Notes: generated by a model from the sequence alone, not told the origin. A DNA stretch of 53,323 bases from an uncultured Oscillospiraceae bacterium (GCA_947628315.1 CANQZJ010000007.1:1-53323), one strand, 5' to 3'; positions 1-9,034 are shown, counted from the first letter of the stretch. Translations and numbers: made by a program.

Positions 1-77
1 ACTTCCTACGACAGGAGGTCTTTTAGCGTGGTTTACAGGTAAAAAACAAGATCTTTCTTCGTTTGGTGATGTAATCG
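1..77. repeat. terminal direct repeat, left copy (contig overlap)
   Basis: Bases 1-77 are identical to 53247-53323. The reading frame of the tape measure gene continues correctly when the two ends are overlapped, so this is the overlap of a circular or circularly permuted genome. The exact length of 77 matches a common k-mer size of short-read assemblers, so it is more likely an assembly overlap than a physical terminal repeat. Confidence 0.95.
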
Positions 78-1159
78 TTTTATTTGGTAATGCAATGGTC
101 AGCTATTCTCAAACTGTTAAAGATTTAGCGACTGAGAAACTTTCCGAAGTCATTGAGGAAACAAATCGTCTTATTGATTTGGCAAAAGGAATGGCCAGCT
201 TAGATACAAATAAAATGTCTGCATTTGGCGATGCTTTACAGAAGATTGGAAAAGATAGTATTGATGGATTTATTCGTGCCTTTGATGATTCGGATTCAAA
301 GGTAAGAGATCGCGCTGAAAAAACATTATCAACATTTATTGATGGAATTGAGTATAAAAAATCAGAGTTTGGCAATTCTTTACAGAAGATTGGAAAAGAT
401 AGTATTGACGGGTTTATTCGTGCTTTTGATGATTCAGATGCAAAAGTAAGAGGTCGCGCTGAAAAAATGTTATCAGCATTTACTGATGGAATTAAAAATA
501 AAAAATCAGAAGTCACAAATGCCATTTCATCGGTTGCAAAAGGATGCGAGTCGAAGTACGCAGAATTTAGATCGGTTGGAGCTTATCTTGTGGATGGTTT
601 TGTAGCCGGCATTACATTAAACATTTATAAGGCAAAAGCACAAGCACAAGCAATGGCGAAAGCTGCCGCCGATGCTGCAAAAAGAGAACTTGATGAACAT
701 TCGCCATCAAAAGTTGGATATGAAATTGGAGATTATTTTGGAGTTGCTTTTGTAAACGCTCTCGATGATTATACTGTAAAAGCATATACATCTGGTTCGA
801 AAATAGCAGAATCCGCTAAAAATGGTCTAAATAACGCGATTTCTAAAATGACAGATTTAATTGATGGACATATTGATTTACAACCCACAATTCGTCCAAT
901 TCTTGATTTATCCAATGTAGAAAAAGGAACAAATCGAATTAGTGCTTGGTTTAGTAGATCGCAGGCATTGGCAATAAATGCGGAAATGTCTGGAGAGAGT
1001 GCTTATGAAATTCAAAATAGAGTGTCTAAGTCAAGTGGCGGAACACAGTTTAATTTCACGCAAAATAATTATTCGCCAAAGCCTCTTTCAAGAATCGATA
1101 TTTATAGACAAACAAAAAACCAATTTTCAGCAATGAAGGAGGCCTTTGAGACAAGATGA
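2..1159 (+). CDS. tape measure protein, C-terminal part
   Basis: This is the 3' end of the tape measure gene that begins at 47860; the frame enters at base 2 without a start codon. The first residues (LPTTGGLLAWFTGKKQDLSS) are the last copy of the roughly 64-residue repeat found at 51.9-53.3 kb. Next come two near-identical helical repeats with the shared motif LQKIGKDSIDGFIRAFDDSD, then an Ala/Lys-rich helical stretch and the segment LDEHSPSKVGYEIGDYFGVAFVNAL, a C-terminal signature of tape measure proteins just before the tail-tip genes. The stop overlaps the next start (ATGA at 1156), as expected for tightly packed tail genes. The protein sets tail length and is probably ejected at infection. 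Confidence 0.93.
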   Translation, partial: LPTTGGLLAWFTGKKQDLSSFGDVIVLFGNAMVSYSQTVKDLATEKLSEVIEETNRLIDLAKGMASLDTNKMSAFGDALQKIGKDSIDGFIRAFDDSDSKVRDRAEKTLSTFIDGIEYKKSEFGNSLQKIGKDSIDGFIRAFDDSDAKVRGRAEKMLSAFTDGIKNKKSEVTNAISSVAKGCESKYAEFRSVGAYLVDGFVAGITLNIYKAKAQAQAMAKAAADAAKRELDEHSPSKVGYEIGDYFGVAFVNALDDYTVKAYTSGSKIAESAKNGLNNAISKMTDLIDGHIDLQPTIRPILDLSNVEKGTNRISAWFSRSQALAINAEMSGESAYEIQNRVSKSSGGTQFNFTQNNYSPKPLSRIDIYRQTKNQFSAMKEAFETR

Positions 1160-2061
1160 TCAATGCTATTACCGTAACTAATCATATTGGCGAGTCCAAG
1201 CGTTTTGAATTGGCTTTCCCGGAAAAATCTAATTTTATTATTCAAAACATTACCGGACTTGGACCATGTAAAGCGGATATTAATGTAACAGAAATGGCTA
1301 CGCAAGATGGATCTTCATTTAACTCCGCAAGAAAACCAACGAGAAACATCGTTTTATATTTAAAATTTATGTCAAATCCTCAAGTTGAAGATGTTCGACA
1401 GGAATCTTATAAGTATTTTCCTCTTAAACATCCTGTTACATTGCTTATTGAAACGGATAATCGCAAATGTGAAACTTATGGGTATGTCGAGTCTAATGAA
1501 CCAGATATTTTTAGCAATAATGAAACGACTCAAATTTCTATCATTTGTCCCGATCCAAATTTTTATTCTGCTGGACTAGATGGTACTGATACAACAGTGT
1601 TTAGCAGAATTGAGCCACTATTTGAATTTCCATTTTCCAATGAAAACGAATCATTGTGGCCTTTTTTGGAATCAAAGTCCATTGTATTCGGATCTATTAA
1701 AAACTTTTCAGCGTATAATATTTATTACTCAGGAGATGCAGAAACCGGAATCACAATCACAATTCATGCGTTTGGAGATGTAGAAAATATTACAATTTAT
1801 AATAACCAAACAAGAGAGACTATGAAAATTAAGACTAAACTCAGTCCAGAAGACGAAATAATTATTTCTACAATAAAAGGAAAAAAATCAATTAGGCTTT
1901 TAAGTGATGGGGTTTATCAAAATATTTTAAATCGTCTAGATAGGAATAGTGATTGGATTCATCTTTCCCAAGGAGATAATATTATAGCATATAAAGCAGA
2001 TAAGGGTGAGGAAAATCTTCAATTTAAAGTTGAAAACAAAAGAGCATATGAAGGGATATAA
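1156..2061 (+). CDS. distal tail protein (Dit-like)
   Basis: A 301-residue protein directly after the tape measure gene, the usual place of Dit, the hexameric hub that joins the tail tube to the baseplate. Visible features agree: an N-terminal beta-rich region with TNHIGESKRFELAFPEKSNF, the segment YKYFPLKHPVTLLIETDNRKCETYGYVES typical of Dit/TP901 ORF46-like tail proteins, and the phrase ISIICPDPNFYS that closes the N-terminal ring domain. The C-terminal half, with GDAETGITITIHAFG and a long beta-sandwich, fits the galectin-like Dit domain. The ATG overlaps the tape measure stop and Tal begins two bases after its own stop, so the three are probably translationally coupled. Confidence 0.85.
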   Translation: MINAITVTNHIGESKRFELAFPEKSNFIIQNITGLGPCKADINVTEMATQDGSSFNSARKPTRNIVLYLKFMSNPQVEDVRQESYKYFPLKHPVTLLIETDNRKCETYGYVESNEPDIFSNNETTQISIICPDPNFYSAGLDGTDTTVFSRIEPLFEFPFSNENESLWPFLESKSIVFGSIKNFSAYNIYYSGDAETGITITIHAFGDVENITIYNNQTRETMKIKTKLSPEDEIIISTIKGKKSIRLLSDGVYQNILNRLDRNSDWIHLSQGDNIIAYKADKGEENLQFKVENKRAYEGI

Positions 2062-2063
2062 AT

Positions 2064-3167
2064 ATGAATTTAATAGTATTAGATACAGATTTAAACTCGA
2101 TTTTTGTATTAGATACCTTTGAATCTCTAATTTGGACAGAACGATATATTGGATATGGAGATTTTGAATTATATATTAATATGGATGAATCATTATTAAA
2201 TGTTCTTCGTATAGACTATTACCTTTATCTTAGCGACCCCGACGAAGACGAATCTATAAATGCTTCAAAACAGACTATGATAATTGAAGACATAAAAATT
2301 GAGACTGATGTTGAAAATGGTAACCATCTTGTTGTAACAGGACGATCTCTTGAATCTATTTTAGACCGAAGAATCGTTTGGAAGCAAACATTTTTGCATG
2401 ATATAAAATTTCAAGATGGAATAGAAACACTACTTAATGACAATATAATCTCTCCAGATACTGTTGCCAGAAAAGTTGAGCGACTTCGTTTTGAAGAATC
2501 ACAGGATCAAGCAATCACATCATTAAAAGTTGATACTCAATTCACTGGCGATAATTTATATACAGCCATAAAAAAATTATGCGAAATAAATAGCATTGGT
2601 TTTAAAATTTATTTATCAAGTAGTAATGAGTTTGTTTTTCAGTTATATTCTGGTGTAAATCGTTCTTATGATCAATCTGAAAATTCATATGTGGTATTTT
2701 CTCCTAAATTTGAAAATCTTATCAATAGTAATTATATAAAATCAAAAAAAACTTTAAAAACGATTACTTTGGTTGCCGGAGAAGGAGAAGGAAACGATAG
2801 AAAACATAAACTAGTGGCTATTGAAGAGGGCGAAGGATTGGAGGGGCTTGATCGTCGAGAATTATATACAGATGCAAGAGATATTTCTTCTAAAGTCGAT
2901 AACGAGCCATTAACCAGAGACGAATATGGAGAATTACTTCGTCAAAGAGGTAAAGAAGATTTGGCCGAAAACACTATTACAGAATCATTTGAAGGACAGG
3001 TAGATACTTTAAACATGTTTAAATATGGAAAAGACTTTTTTAAAGGCGACATTGTCCAAATTATTAATGAATATGGCATGCAGTCTAAATCGCGTGTTAC
3101 AGAATTTGTTCGGTCTATTAAAGAAAACAGTATAGAAGAATATCCGACATTTGTAACTATCAAATAG
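2064..3167 (+). CDS. tail-associated protein, ReqiPepy6 Gp37-like (Tal)
   Basis: A 367-residue protein following Dit. The start (VLDTDLNSIFVLDTFESLIWTERYIGYGDFEL) and the middle (VTGRSLESILDRRIVW) are the hallmark of the siphovirus ReqiPepy6 Gp37-like family, which forms the gp27-like hub of the tail tip. The C-terminal region (DIVQIINEYGMQSKSRVTEFVRS) matches the end of that family. There is no visible peptidase or lysozyme domain, so this is a short Tal carrying only the structural hub and no tail lysin. It sits between Dit and the baseplate/receptor-binding gene, consistent with tail-tip assembly order. Confidence 0.85.
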   Translation: MNLIVLDTDLNSIFVLDTFESLIWTERYIGYGDFELYINMDESLLNVLRIDYYLYLSDPDEDESINASKQTMIIEDIKIETDVENGNHLVVTGRSLESILDRRIVWKQTFLHDIKFQDGIETLLNDNIISPDTVARKVERLRFEESQDQAITSLKVDTQFTGDNLYTAIKKLCEINSIGFKIYLSSSNEFVFQLYSGVNRSYDQSENSYVVFSPKFENLINSNYIKSKKTLKTITLVAGEGEGNDRKHKLVAIEEGEGLEGLDRRELYTDARDISSKVDNEPLTRDEYGELLRQRGKEDLAENTITESFEGQVDTLNMFKYGKDFFKGDIVQIINEYGMQSKSRVTEFVRSIKENSIEEYPTFVTIK

Positions 3168-3182
3168 AAAGAGGGTGGTATA

Positions 3183-4910
3183 GTGAGCGTATCTTTTGGA
3201 TTTTATAATTCAAAGAATGGAGACCGAAAATATGACGCAGTACAGATGTCCAGTATTTTTGATGGCATTATTATGGACGGTGTTTTAGCACATGTTGGTA
3301 ATGCGTTCAAAGTAGAAGCATCTGGAAACGACATGAATGTAAAAATCGGAACCGGCCGAGCTTGGTTTAATCACACATGGACATTGAATGATTCTACGAT
3401 GTCACTTCCAATTTCACAATCAGAATTGGTTTTAACTCGTATTGATGCCGTTGTTATAGAAGTAGACGCTGGTAACAGAACAAACAGTATAAAAATTATT
3501 AAAGGAACCCCAGCATCAAATAATCCAGCAAAGCCGACTATGTATAAAGGTACGGATAAATGGCAATATCCATTAGCATATGTTACTGTAAATGCTGGGG
3601 TCACAACAATTTCTGGTGGAAATATTCAAAATATGGTCGGAAAAAGTGAATGTCCATATGTCACAGCTCCTCTCGATAAAATATCAATCGACCAACTGGT
3701 TGAGCAATGGGAAAATCAATGGCATGATTTTATAGATGCCAAAATAGTAGAAATTAATGCTGGTACTAAAAATTTCTCAAGTAGTTTGGACAGGTTTAAA
3801 CAAAATGCTCAAAATGAATATGATGACTATGCGGAACAAATTAAGTTATTTGAAAACGATGTGGAACTCCTTTACCAAGTTTATCAAGAAAAAGTAAATG
3901 ATTTTGAATCTCAACAAGGAGCTGAGTTTACAACTTGGTTTGAGCAGATTAAAGGTCAGCTTTCCGAAGATGCGGCCGGTCATCTTCAAAATCAGATGGT
4001 TGATCTCTACTCGGCATTGCAGGAGACTAAGGAGATTGACATTGTAGTCCCGACCTCTGCGTGGAAAAGTAGCGGATCATTCGAAGTGAACGCCACCGTA
4101 TCTGTTCCTTCCGCAAAGCAGAATGGGCAGGTAGCGATGGCATGGGTTGAGGATAGTATGGATGATGCTTTTTCGGTGGCTAGAATAGCGGGTCTTTCAG
4201 AAGTTTGTTATACTGGTGATGGTGATATTACATTCTATGCTGCGCGCGTTCCGACAAAGGAATTAGGGTTTCATGTCTGTTTACTCCGAACCGGAGATAT
4301 TCCAAAGCGGTTACTGTTCCGTAAAGAAGAAAAGGGGTTGCTGTTTGATTACTACTCGGATGGGGATATTCGCCCGGCGGGAGAAATGACACCAGATCCG
4401 AGCATCGTCACTTTCGAAAATGTAACGGTTGCCGACAATGCCGATGTATCACTGGATTCGCGCGGCAACTCCAAATTGACTATGCAAGTCGCGTCTATTT
4501 CCGGCGGATCAAAAGCAGTTGAAATGAAATGGACGGGGAACGATACCACTACCGGTTTTCCCGCCGTCCGTATCCGGTTGAATGCGCCAACCACCGAATT
4601 GGCGCTGGGGCTAGCGATTAACTGCCGCCGTTCTAGGAATATGGCGTTAAGCCTAAGCCTTTATGCGATCGGTCAGTCGCTTGGAACATTGGTGAAGGAT
4701 TTTGGTTCTTATTCTATTACTCCGCCGAATGATGGAATTACTCATCATATCCGCGTTCCACTCACTTTATTTGGGATCAAAGAAAAAATCACGCTACCAG
4801 AATCAGCAACGCATCTGTGTCTAAGAATTACTTGGAGCAATAATCAAACCGTAGACACGGCGAACGATAGAGTCTGGATTGATAATGTTGGGTTCTTTGA
4901 TTCAGAATAA
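3183..4910 (+). CDS. baseplate upper / receptor-binding protein (BppU-like N-terminus)
   Basis: A 575-residue protein with a GTG start at 3183 preceded by AGAGGGTGG. Residues 1-160 (FGFYNSKNGDRKYDAVQMSS, then FKVEASGNDMNVKIGTGRAWFNHTW) resemble the baseplate-attachment domain of siphovirus BppU-type proteins. Residues about 170-280 are a coiled-coil linker rich in Glu, Gln and Lys. From about residue 285 (IDIVVPTSAWKSS) the protein becomes beta-rich, ending in what looks like a carbohydrate-binding sandwich (RVWIDNVGFFD). The DNA of that distal part is clearly richer in G+C than its surroundings, as if the receptor-binding end had been exchanged. Likely function is binding of a host surface glycan; the exact ligand cannot be read. 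Confidence 0.75.
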   Translation: MSVSFGFYNSKNGDRKYDAVQMSSIFDGIIMDGVLAHVGNAFKVEASGNDMNVKIGTGRAWFNHTWTLNDSTMSLPISQSELVLTRIDAVVIEVDAGNRTNSIKIIKGTPASNNPAKPTMYKGTDKWQYPLAYVTVNAGVTTISGGNIQNMVGKSECPYVTAPLDKISIDQLVEQWENQWHDFIDAKIVEINAGTKNFSSSLDRFKQNAQNEYDDYAEQIKLFENDVELLYQVYQEKVNDFESQQGAEFTTWFEQIKGQLSEDAAGHLQNQMVDLYSALQETKEIDIVVPTSAWKSSGSFEVNATVSVPSAKQNGQVAMAWVEDSMDDAFSVARIAGLSEVCYTGDGDITFYAARVPTKELGFHVCLLRTGDIPKRLLFRKEEKGLLFDYYSDGDIRPAGEMTPDPSIVTFENVTVADNADVSLDSRGNSKLTMQVASISGGSKAVEMKWTGNDTTTGFPAVRIRLNAPTTELALGLAINCRRSRNMALSLSLYAIGQSLGTLVKDFGSYSITPPNDGITHHIRVPLTLFGIKEKITLPESATHLCLRITWSNNQTVDTANDRVWIDNVGFFDSE

Positions 4911-4944
4911 ATATTCGAATAGTAAAAGAGGAGATGTATATAAT

Positions 4945-5823
4945 ATGGCAAATTATGATATTAACAAACTTACGAGACTGGGTCATTTGAAATTACTGGC
5001 GGAAAAGGTTAAAGAAAATAAAACCGGGCTGAGTGAGCTCAAGACTAAGGTTGATGGTTTGGTTACGGCAGGCGGAGAACCCAACGTAATCGAAAAGATT
5101 AAAGTAAATGGTCAGGAACAGAATATCACTCCTGGCGATAAGAGCGTTGACATCAAGGTGCCGACTAAAGTGTCTGAGTTGACTGATAAGGACGATTACG
5201 CCACAAAGGAAGAGATGGACGCCAAGGTCAGCTCTGTTTATAAGCCTGGCGGCTCTACGAAATTTGCATCGCTTCCTCCGGCAAATGTTGACAATCTTGG
5301 GAAGGTCTACAATGTCGAGGATGCATTTGATACGGACACAAACTTTGTGGAGGGCGCAGGTAATCACTATCCGGCTGGCACGAATGTAGTAGTAATTGAT
5401 GCTTCATCCGAAGAGTATAAGTATGATGTGCTCGCCGGATTTGTTGATCTTACCGACTATGCTAAGACTGATGCGGTCGTGAAAAAGGACGGAAAGAAGC
5501 AGCTCTCGACAGAGGACTATACCACAGCAGAAAAGCAGAAGCTTGCCGGTCTGACAAACTATGAGCATCCAACATCGACTGGCGGTGGCGGTAAAACATC
5601 TAATCTATATAAGTTTGCAACCGATGCCTATGGACATGTATCCGCTGTAATTGAGGTTGTCAAAGGCGATATTACAAAGCTCGGTATTCCGGATAATACG
5701 GAGGCAACAGTTACCCAACATGGGCTGATGTCGGCCAATGATAAGACTAAATTGGACGGGATTGATTTTGCAACCGACGAGGAAGTACAGGATATGCTGG
5801 ACGAGGTATTTACGGCAGTATAG
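4945..5823 (+). CDS. fibre protein (phi29 head-fibre-like modules)
   Basis: A 292-residue protein; ATG 4945 is chosen because AGAGGAG lies upstream and the N-terminus (MANYDINKLTRLGHLKLLAEK) is typical of baseplate-attached fibre proteins. Repeated trimeric-fibre motifs follow: KVSELTDKDDYATKEEMD; a module from KPGGSTKFASLPPANVDNLG to YPAGTNVVVI as seen in head/tail fibres of Gram-positive phages; a TTAEKQKLAGL motif; and TQHGLMSANDKTKLDGID near the end. The C-terminus (EEVQDMLDEVF) also occurs at the end of the connector protein encoded at 36471. G+C is higher than in the tail genes, as in the distal part of the preceding gene. Role: accessory fibre. Confidence 0.72.
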   Translation: MANYDINKLTRLGHLKLLAEKVKENKTGLSELKTKVDGLVTAGGEPNVIEKIKVNGQEQNITPGDKSVDIKVPTKVSELTDKDDYATKEEMDAKVSSVYKPGGSTKFASLPPANVDNLGKVYNVEDAFDTDTNFVEGAGNHYPAGTNVVVIDASSEEYKYDVLAGFVDLTDYAKTDAVVKKDGKKQLSTEDYTTAEKQKLAGLTNYEHPTSTGGGGKTSNLYKFATDAYGHVSAVIEVVKGDITKLGIPDNTEATVTQHGLMSANDKTKLDGIDFATDEEVQDMLDEVFTAV

Positions 5824-5835
5824 AGGTGGTAACTG

Positions 5836-6918
5836 ATGTCAAAAAGACAAATAGAGTTTAAACATTTGCAACTTCTCGCAACGACTGTCAAAACTTTCAT
5901 CAGTTCCATTTTGGATTCTATTATTGGAGCAATAGACGAGGTAGACGCTAATAAAGTAGACAAAACACAGATAATGGAGGGCGCGGGTGTAAATACTGAT
6001 GGCGTATCGGGCCTTGTTCCTACGCCAATCCGCGGGCAACAGAAAAAATTTCTTCGTGGGGATGGGACTTGGGAAGATGTAAATCGCTTAAATGGCGGGT
6101 CATACCTTGGACAATTTAAAATTAGTGATAACGGGAACGATATTATAGATCCATCTGAATCATATAAAATAACTACTACTGGTAGCAACTTAAAAATCGA
6201 ACCAATTGGATCTGGATATGGTATAGAAGTTGGTATTGACGGTATTCATTTCACCACCTCTGTAGGTGACAAAATGAATATTATGAAAACTGCTAATGGT
6301 GGTTCCCTTGGTATTGTGGCTCCCAATCCTTTTCGGATACAGATGCGATCCACCCCAAATTTATTAGGTGCCTACTTTACATTTACAAATTATTCGTTTT
6401 ATGCGTGTCCGGATAATATGGGTGGAACTACTAATTTAGGGCAGATTGATTATAAGTGGACATCTGTATATACGAGTAACGGCGTTATTCAGACATCAGA
6501 CAGGCAGAGTAAGACCAATATCAGAAAAGTAGTAAGCGCAGCTTCATTGCTTGCTGATCAAGGCCTGCCAAGTCCATCTATTGATGGGAAAGAAGATTAC
6601 GAATACTCTGACATTACAATAGATTCGGTTGTCAATTTTATTAAATCAATAGATCCCGTAACATTTACCTACACCAAAGGAAAATCAAAGAATCCAGATG
6701 ATCACCCGGCAGCTACTCAATTAGGCCTTATAGCCGATGATATTATAGACACAGAAATATTTAAATATATAGGCGTGGAAGAAGATAGTAAAACTTCCGA
6801 AAGTGGAAAATCACTTGGGTTACAGCCTCTTCCAATGGCTGTTTTGGCTCTAACTTGCTGCAAATATCTTATTAATAAAGTCGAAGAATTGCAGAAAACA
6901 ATAGAATCTAGGGAGTGA
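5836..6918 (+). CDS. tail fibre with S74-type intramolecular chaperone
   Basis: A 360-residue fibre protein started by ATG 5836 after AGAGGTGG. Residues about 1-60 resemble the fibre-attachment start of the previous gene. A tag like RGQQKKFLRGDGTWEDVN (about residues 65-83) is a common fibre linker. The central part is beta-rich. The end (from ASDRQ-type sequence VIQTSDRQSKTNIR at about residue 215) matches the Peptidase_S74 / endosialidase chaperone domain: Ser-Asp, basic residues, then GLIADDI and a terminal helix (LINKVEELQKTIES). In that family the domain helps trimer folding and cleaves itself at the Ser-Asp bond. The next gene carries a paralogous domain. Confidence 0.78.
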   Translation: MSKRQIEFKHLQLLATTVKTFISSILDSIIGAIDEVDANKVDKTQIMEGAGVNTDGVSGLVPTPIRGQQKKFLRGDGTWEDVNRLNGGSYLGQFKISDNGNDIIDPSESYKITTTGSNLKIEPIGSGYGIEVGIDGIHFTTSVGDKMNIMKTANGGSLGIVAPNPFRIQMRSTPNLLGAYFTFTNYSFYACPDNMGGTTNLGQIDYKWTSVYTSNGVIQTSDRQSKTNIRKVVSAASLLADQGLPSPSIDGKEDYEYSDITIDSVVNFIKSIDPVTFTYTKGKSKNPDDHPAATQLGLIADDIIDTEIFKYIGVEEDSKTSESGKSLGLQPLPMAVLALTCCKYLINKVEELQKTIESRE

Positions 6919-6922
6919 AAAT

Positions 6923-7684
6923 ATGGGATATGGATTTGTAAACATTGGAGATCACGGCACCAGAGGCAAGACGCCAAGTTATACATATGATGCCCAAGGA
7001 CAGATCATAGCGGTGGATTTTGGGAATGGGATCGTTATTAGCAAAGTGGATGCGGATTATAATGGAGATGGTCCTGTTGAGGACGGATGGCAAGTGAATT
7101 TTAACGGTATAAAATTGAATATCGAAAATATCGGTATGGATATGTTTCATAATAATGCGGTTGTTCCTAGAGAATCCCCTTATGGCTCTGACAGTATTGA
7201 TTTGGGGTCTACATATTATAAATGGGCAAATATTTATGCAATATCCGGCATGATTCAAACATCGGATCGATTAGAAAAAGCCAACATTCATTATCTAGCT
7301 GATCCGGTGGCGGCAATCTCCGATCCACATAGCGATGACGGCCCAGATTATGATGGCTTATCCGCTCCGGCAGATGAGATTACTTATGCAGATATTGAGG
7401 ATTTTGTCAAACAGCTTTCAGCCGCAACCTTTGTGTACAAATGCGGTATCAGGGAGGGAGTGATCGATCCCGCTGCCGTACAGCTCGGTCTAATCGCAGA
7501 TGATATCTGTGATCATAAGCTCTATCCCTATATTGGCACCTCACATCAGACTGCCGAAGGTATCAAGCGCGGCTTGCAGCCAATCCCACTTGCTGTGACG
7601 GCACTTGTAATGTGTCAGAAACAAGCAGAACAGATTGAGGAACTAACTGCGAGGGTAAAGAACTTGGAGGAAGCTGCAAAGTGA
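6923..7684 (+). CDS. second tail fibre with S74-type chaperone, paralogue of the previous gene
   Basis: A 253-residue protein beginning four bases after the previous stop, with GGGAGTGA as ribosome site. The N-terminal 100 residues are a short Gly-rich beta region unlike its neighbour. From about residue 108 (GMIQTSDRLEKANIHY) it aligns with the S74-type end of the upstream fibre: both have IQTSDR, a linker with the pair SDIT/YADI, AAVQLGLIADDI, LQPxPxAV and a terminal helix (EQIEELTARVKNLEEA). Two adjacent short proteins with the same self-cleaving chaperone suggest duplication followed by exchange of the binding part. Likely a component of the host-recognition apparatus. Confidence 0.75.
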   Translation: MGYGFVNIGDHGTRGKTPSYTYDAQGQIIAVDFGNGIVISKVDADYNGDGPVEDGWQVNFNGIKLNIENIGMDMFHNNAVVPRESPYGSDSIDLGSTYYKWANIYAISGMIQTSDRLEKANIHYLADPVAAISDPHSDDGPDYDGLSAPADEITYADIEDFVKQLSAATFVYKCGIREGVIDPAAVQLGLIADDICDHKLYPYIGTSHQTAEGIKRGLQPIPLAVTALVMCQKQAEQIEELTARVKNLEEAAK

Positions 7685-7947
7685 ATATTTCCAACTATAT
7701 TATTACGAGTGCAGCGCTTATCGGTGCACTTATGACTCTTTTTGGTGCTCTATTTGTAATTTATCGTTGGTTTCTAAAACAAGGAAAACAGGATGCTGAT
7801 ATCAAACGCATAAAAGAAGAAAATGCGCTTATCGTGTATGCTCTGTCCGCCTGTTTGGATGGCCTTCAACAGCTTGGCGCAAATCATTCCGTATCCGAGG
7901 TAAAAAACAAATTAGATGCATATATTAACGAGCAAGCTCACCAGTAA
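7681..7947 (+). CDS. small membrane protein with cytoplasmic coiled coil, holin-like
   Basis: An 88-residue protein with GTG start (7681) overlapping the fibre stop. Residues 7-32 (YIITSAALIGALMTLFGALFVIYRWF) form one transmembrane segment, followed by a basic helix (KQGKQDADIKRIKEE) and an amphipathic C-terminus. It lies between fibres and the SPP1-type holin, so it may be a second holin, an antiholin or a membrane accessory of lysis; one-TM proteins of this shape in the lysis cassette are often annotated as holin-like. Function not proven. Confidence 0.6.
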   Translation: MNISNYIITSAALIGALMTLFGALFVIYRWFLKQGKQDADIKRIKEENALIVYALSACLDGLQQLGANHSVSEVKNKLDAYINEQAHQ

Positions 7948-7966
7948 ATAAGGAGGTAATATAAAG

Positions 7967-8233
7967 ATGATGCCAAAAGTATCTACCGATACAATTGTTA
8001 GAACGATTGTACTAATCATCACATTGATTAATCAAGTATTAACTATGATTGGTAAAAACCCATTACCGTTTGCTGAGGATGAACTATATACTACGATCAC
8101 GGCTATTATTACTGTTATTGTATCTATTTGGACATGGTGGAAAAATAACAGTTTTACTAGCGAAGCAATTATAGCAGATGAATATTTGAAATCTATGAAA
8201 AAAAATAATAAAAATTTAGAGGGGGTATCATAA
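7967..8233 (+). CDS. holin, SPP1 family
   Basis: An 88-residue protein preceded by AAGGAGG. The sequence TIVRTIVLIITLINQVLTMI (first transmembrane segment), the short loop GKNPLPFAEDELYTTI, the second transmembrane segment (ITAIITVIVSIWTWW) and the ending WKNNSFTSEAIIAD are the recognised pattern of SPP1-type phage holins. It would make the membrane lesion that lets the endolysin encoded immediately downstream (start one base after this stop) reach the wall. Confidence 0.9.
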   Translation: MMPKVSTDTIVRTIVLIITLINQVLTMIGKNPLPFAEDELYTTITAIITVIVSIWTWWKNNSFTSEAIIADEYLKSMKKNNKNLEGVS

Positions 8234-9034
8234 ATGAATAGCCCATACAATGGAAAATTTCGAGTATCTCAGGAATTTAAGGGAACTGCTCATCAGGGGC
8301 TTGATCTGGTAGGAGTGGATAACAAAACAATCCATGCTACCGTTGCTGGTACGGTTGAAATCGCTGGAAACAATGACCCGAATGGATTTGGTATTTATGT
8401 TAGAATTAAGGCTGATGGTACTGGATACCGATATTATTACGGTCACATGAGCAAAACGCTTTGCAAAGTTGGGGATCATGTTACGATTGGACAAGCAATT
8501 GGTGTCGAGGGAAGTACAGGTCGATCCACTGGTTCACATTGTCATTATGAGATTCGAAAAACGCTAGATCATGGTAGTTATTTGAATGTTTCTACGATTA
8601 GTGGCATTCCAAATGCGCTTGGCACTTATGACGATGGTTATCGTTCGGCATCTGTTAAATATCAGGTTTATGCAGGAGGAAAATGGCTGCCCGATGTTAC
8701 AAATACTGAGGATTATGCTGGCATCTTTGATCAAGCCATTACCGCTATTCGCGCTTCTATTTCAAGCGGTGACATTCTTTATAGAGTGCGTCTTTATAAC
8801 AATAATGTTTGGACTTGGCAACCTTGGGTTCAAAATAGAGAGGATTTTGCCGGCGTTGCTGGATATCCCATTGATTTGGTGCAGATGAAAGTTCCTAGCG
8901 GTCATATTCGTTATCGGGTTCATCTTCTTAACGGTGGTTGGCTTCCGTGGGTCACTGACTGTAATGATGTAAACGACAGCGGTTATGCGGGTATGAGCGG
9001 AAATCCAATTGATGCCATTCAATGTGATATTTAA
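8234..9034 (+). CDS. endolysin: M23 endopeptidase with ChW-like wall-binding repeats
   Basis: A 266-residue protein. Residues about 1-125 form an M23/LytM metallopeptidase: HQGLD (zinc ligands His and Asp), YYYGHMSK and GSHCHYEIR (HxH). Residues about 135-266 contain three repeats with Trp-rich motifs (YQVYAGGKWLPDV, YRVRLYNNNVWTWQPWV, YRVHLLNGGWLPWV) followed by a Gly- and Ile-rich tail (YAGMSGNPIDAIQCDI), similar to clostridial hydrophobic (ChW) repeats that bind the wall. No signal peptide, so export through the holin is expected. Final gene of the late operon. The GGGGG ribosome site lies inside the holin gene end. Confidence 0.88.
   Translation: MNSPYNGKFRVSQEFKGTAHQGLDLVGVDNKTIHATVAGTVEIAGNNDPNGFGIYVRIKADGTGYRYYYGHMSKTLCKVGDHVTIGQAIGVEGSTGRSTGSHCHYEIRKTLDHGSYLNVSTISGIPNALGTYDDGYRSASVKYQVYAGGKWLPDVTNTEDYAGIFDQAITAIRASISSGDILYRVRLYNNNVWTWQPWVQNREDFAGVAGYPIDLVQMKVPSGHIRYRVHLLNGGWLPWVTDCNDVNDSGYAGMSGNPIDAIQCDI

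Noticed and set aside
1..77. Physical direct terminal repeats
   Set aside because: Exactly one k-mer long and located in a coding repeat; better explained by assembly of a circular molecule.
109..525. Antisense gene inside the tape measure end (and other minus-strand frames at 1102, 4993, 5628, 29866, 43416)
   Set aside because: Overlap strong + strand genes, no ribosome site; apparent ORFs caused by AT-rich codon use.
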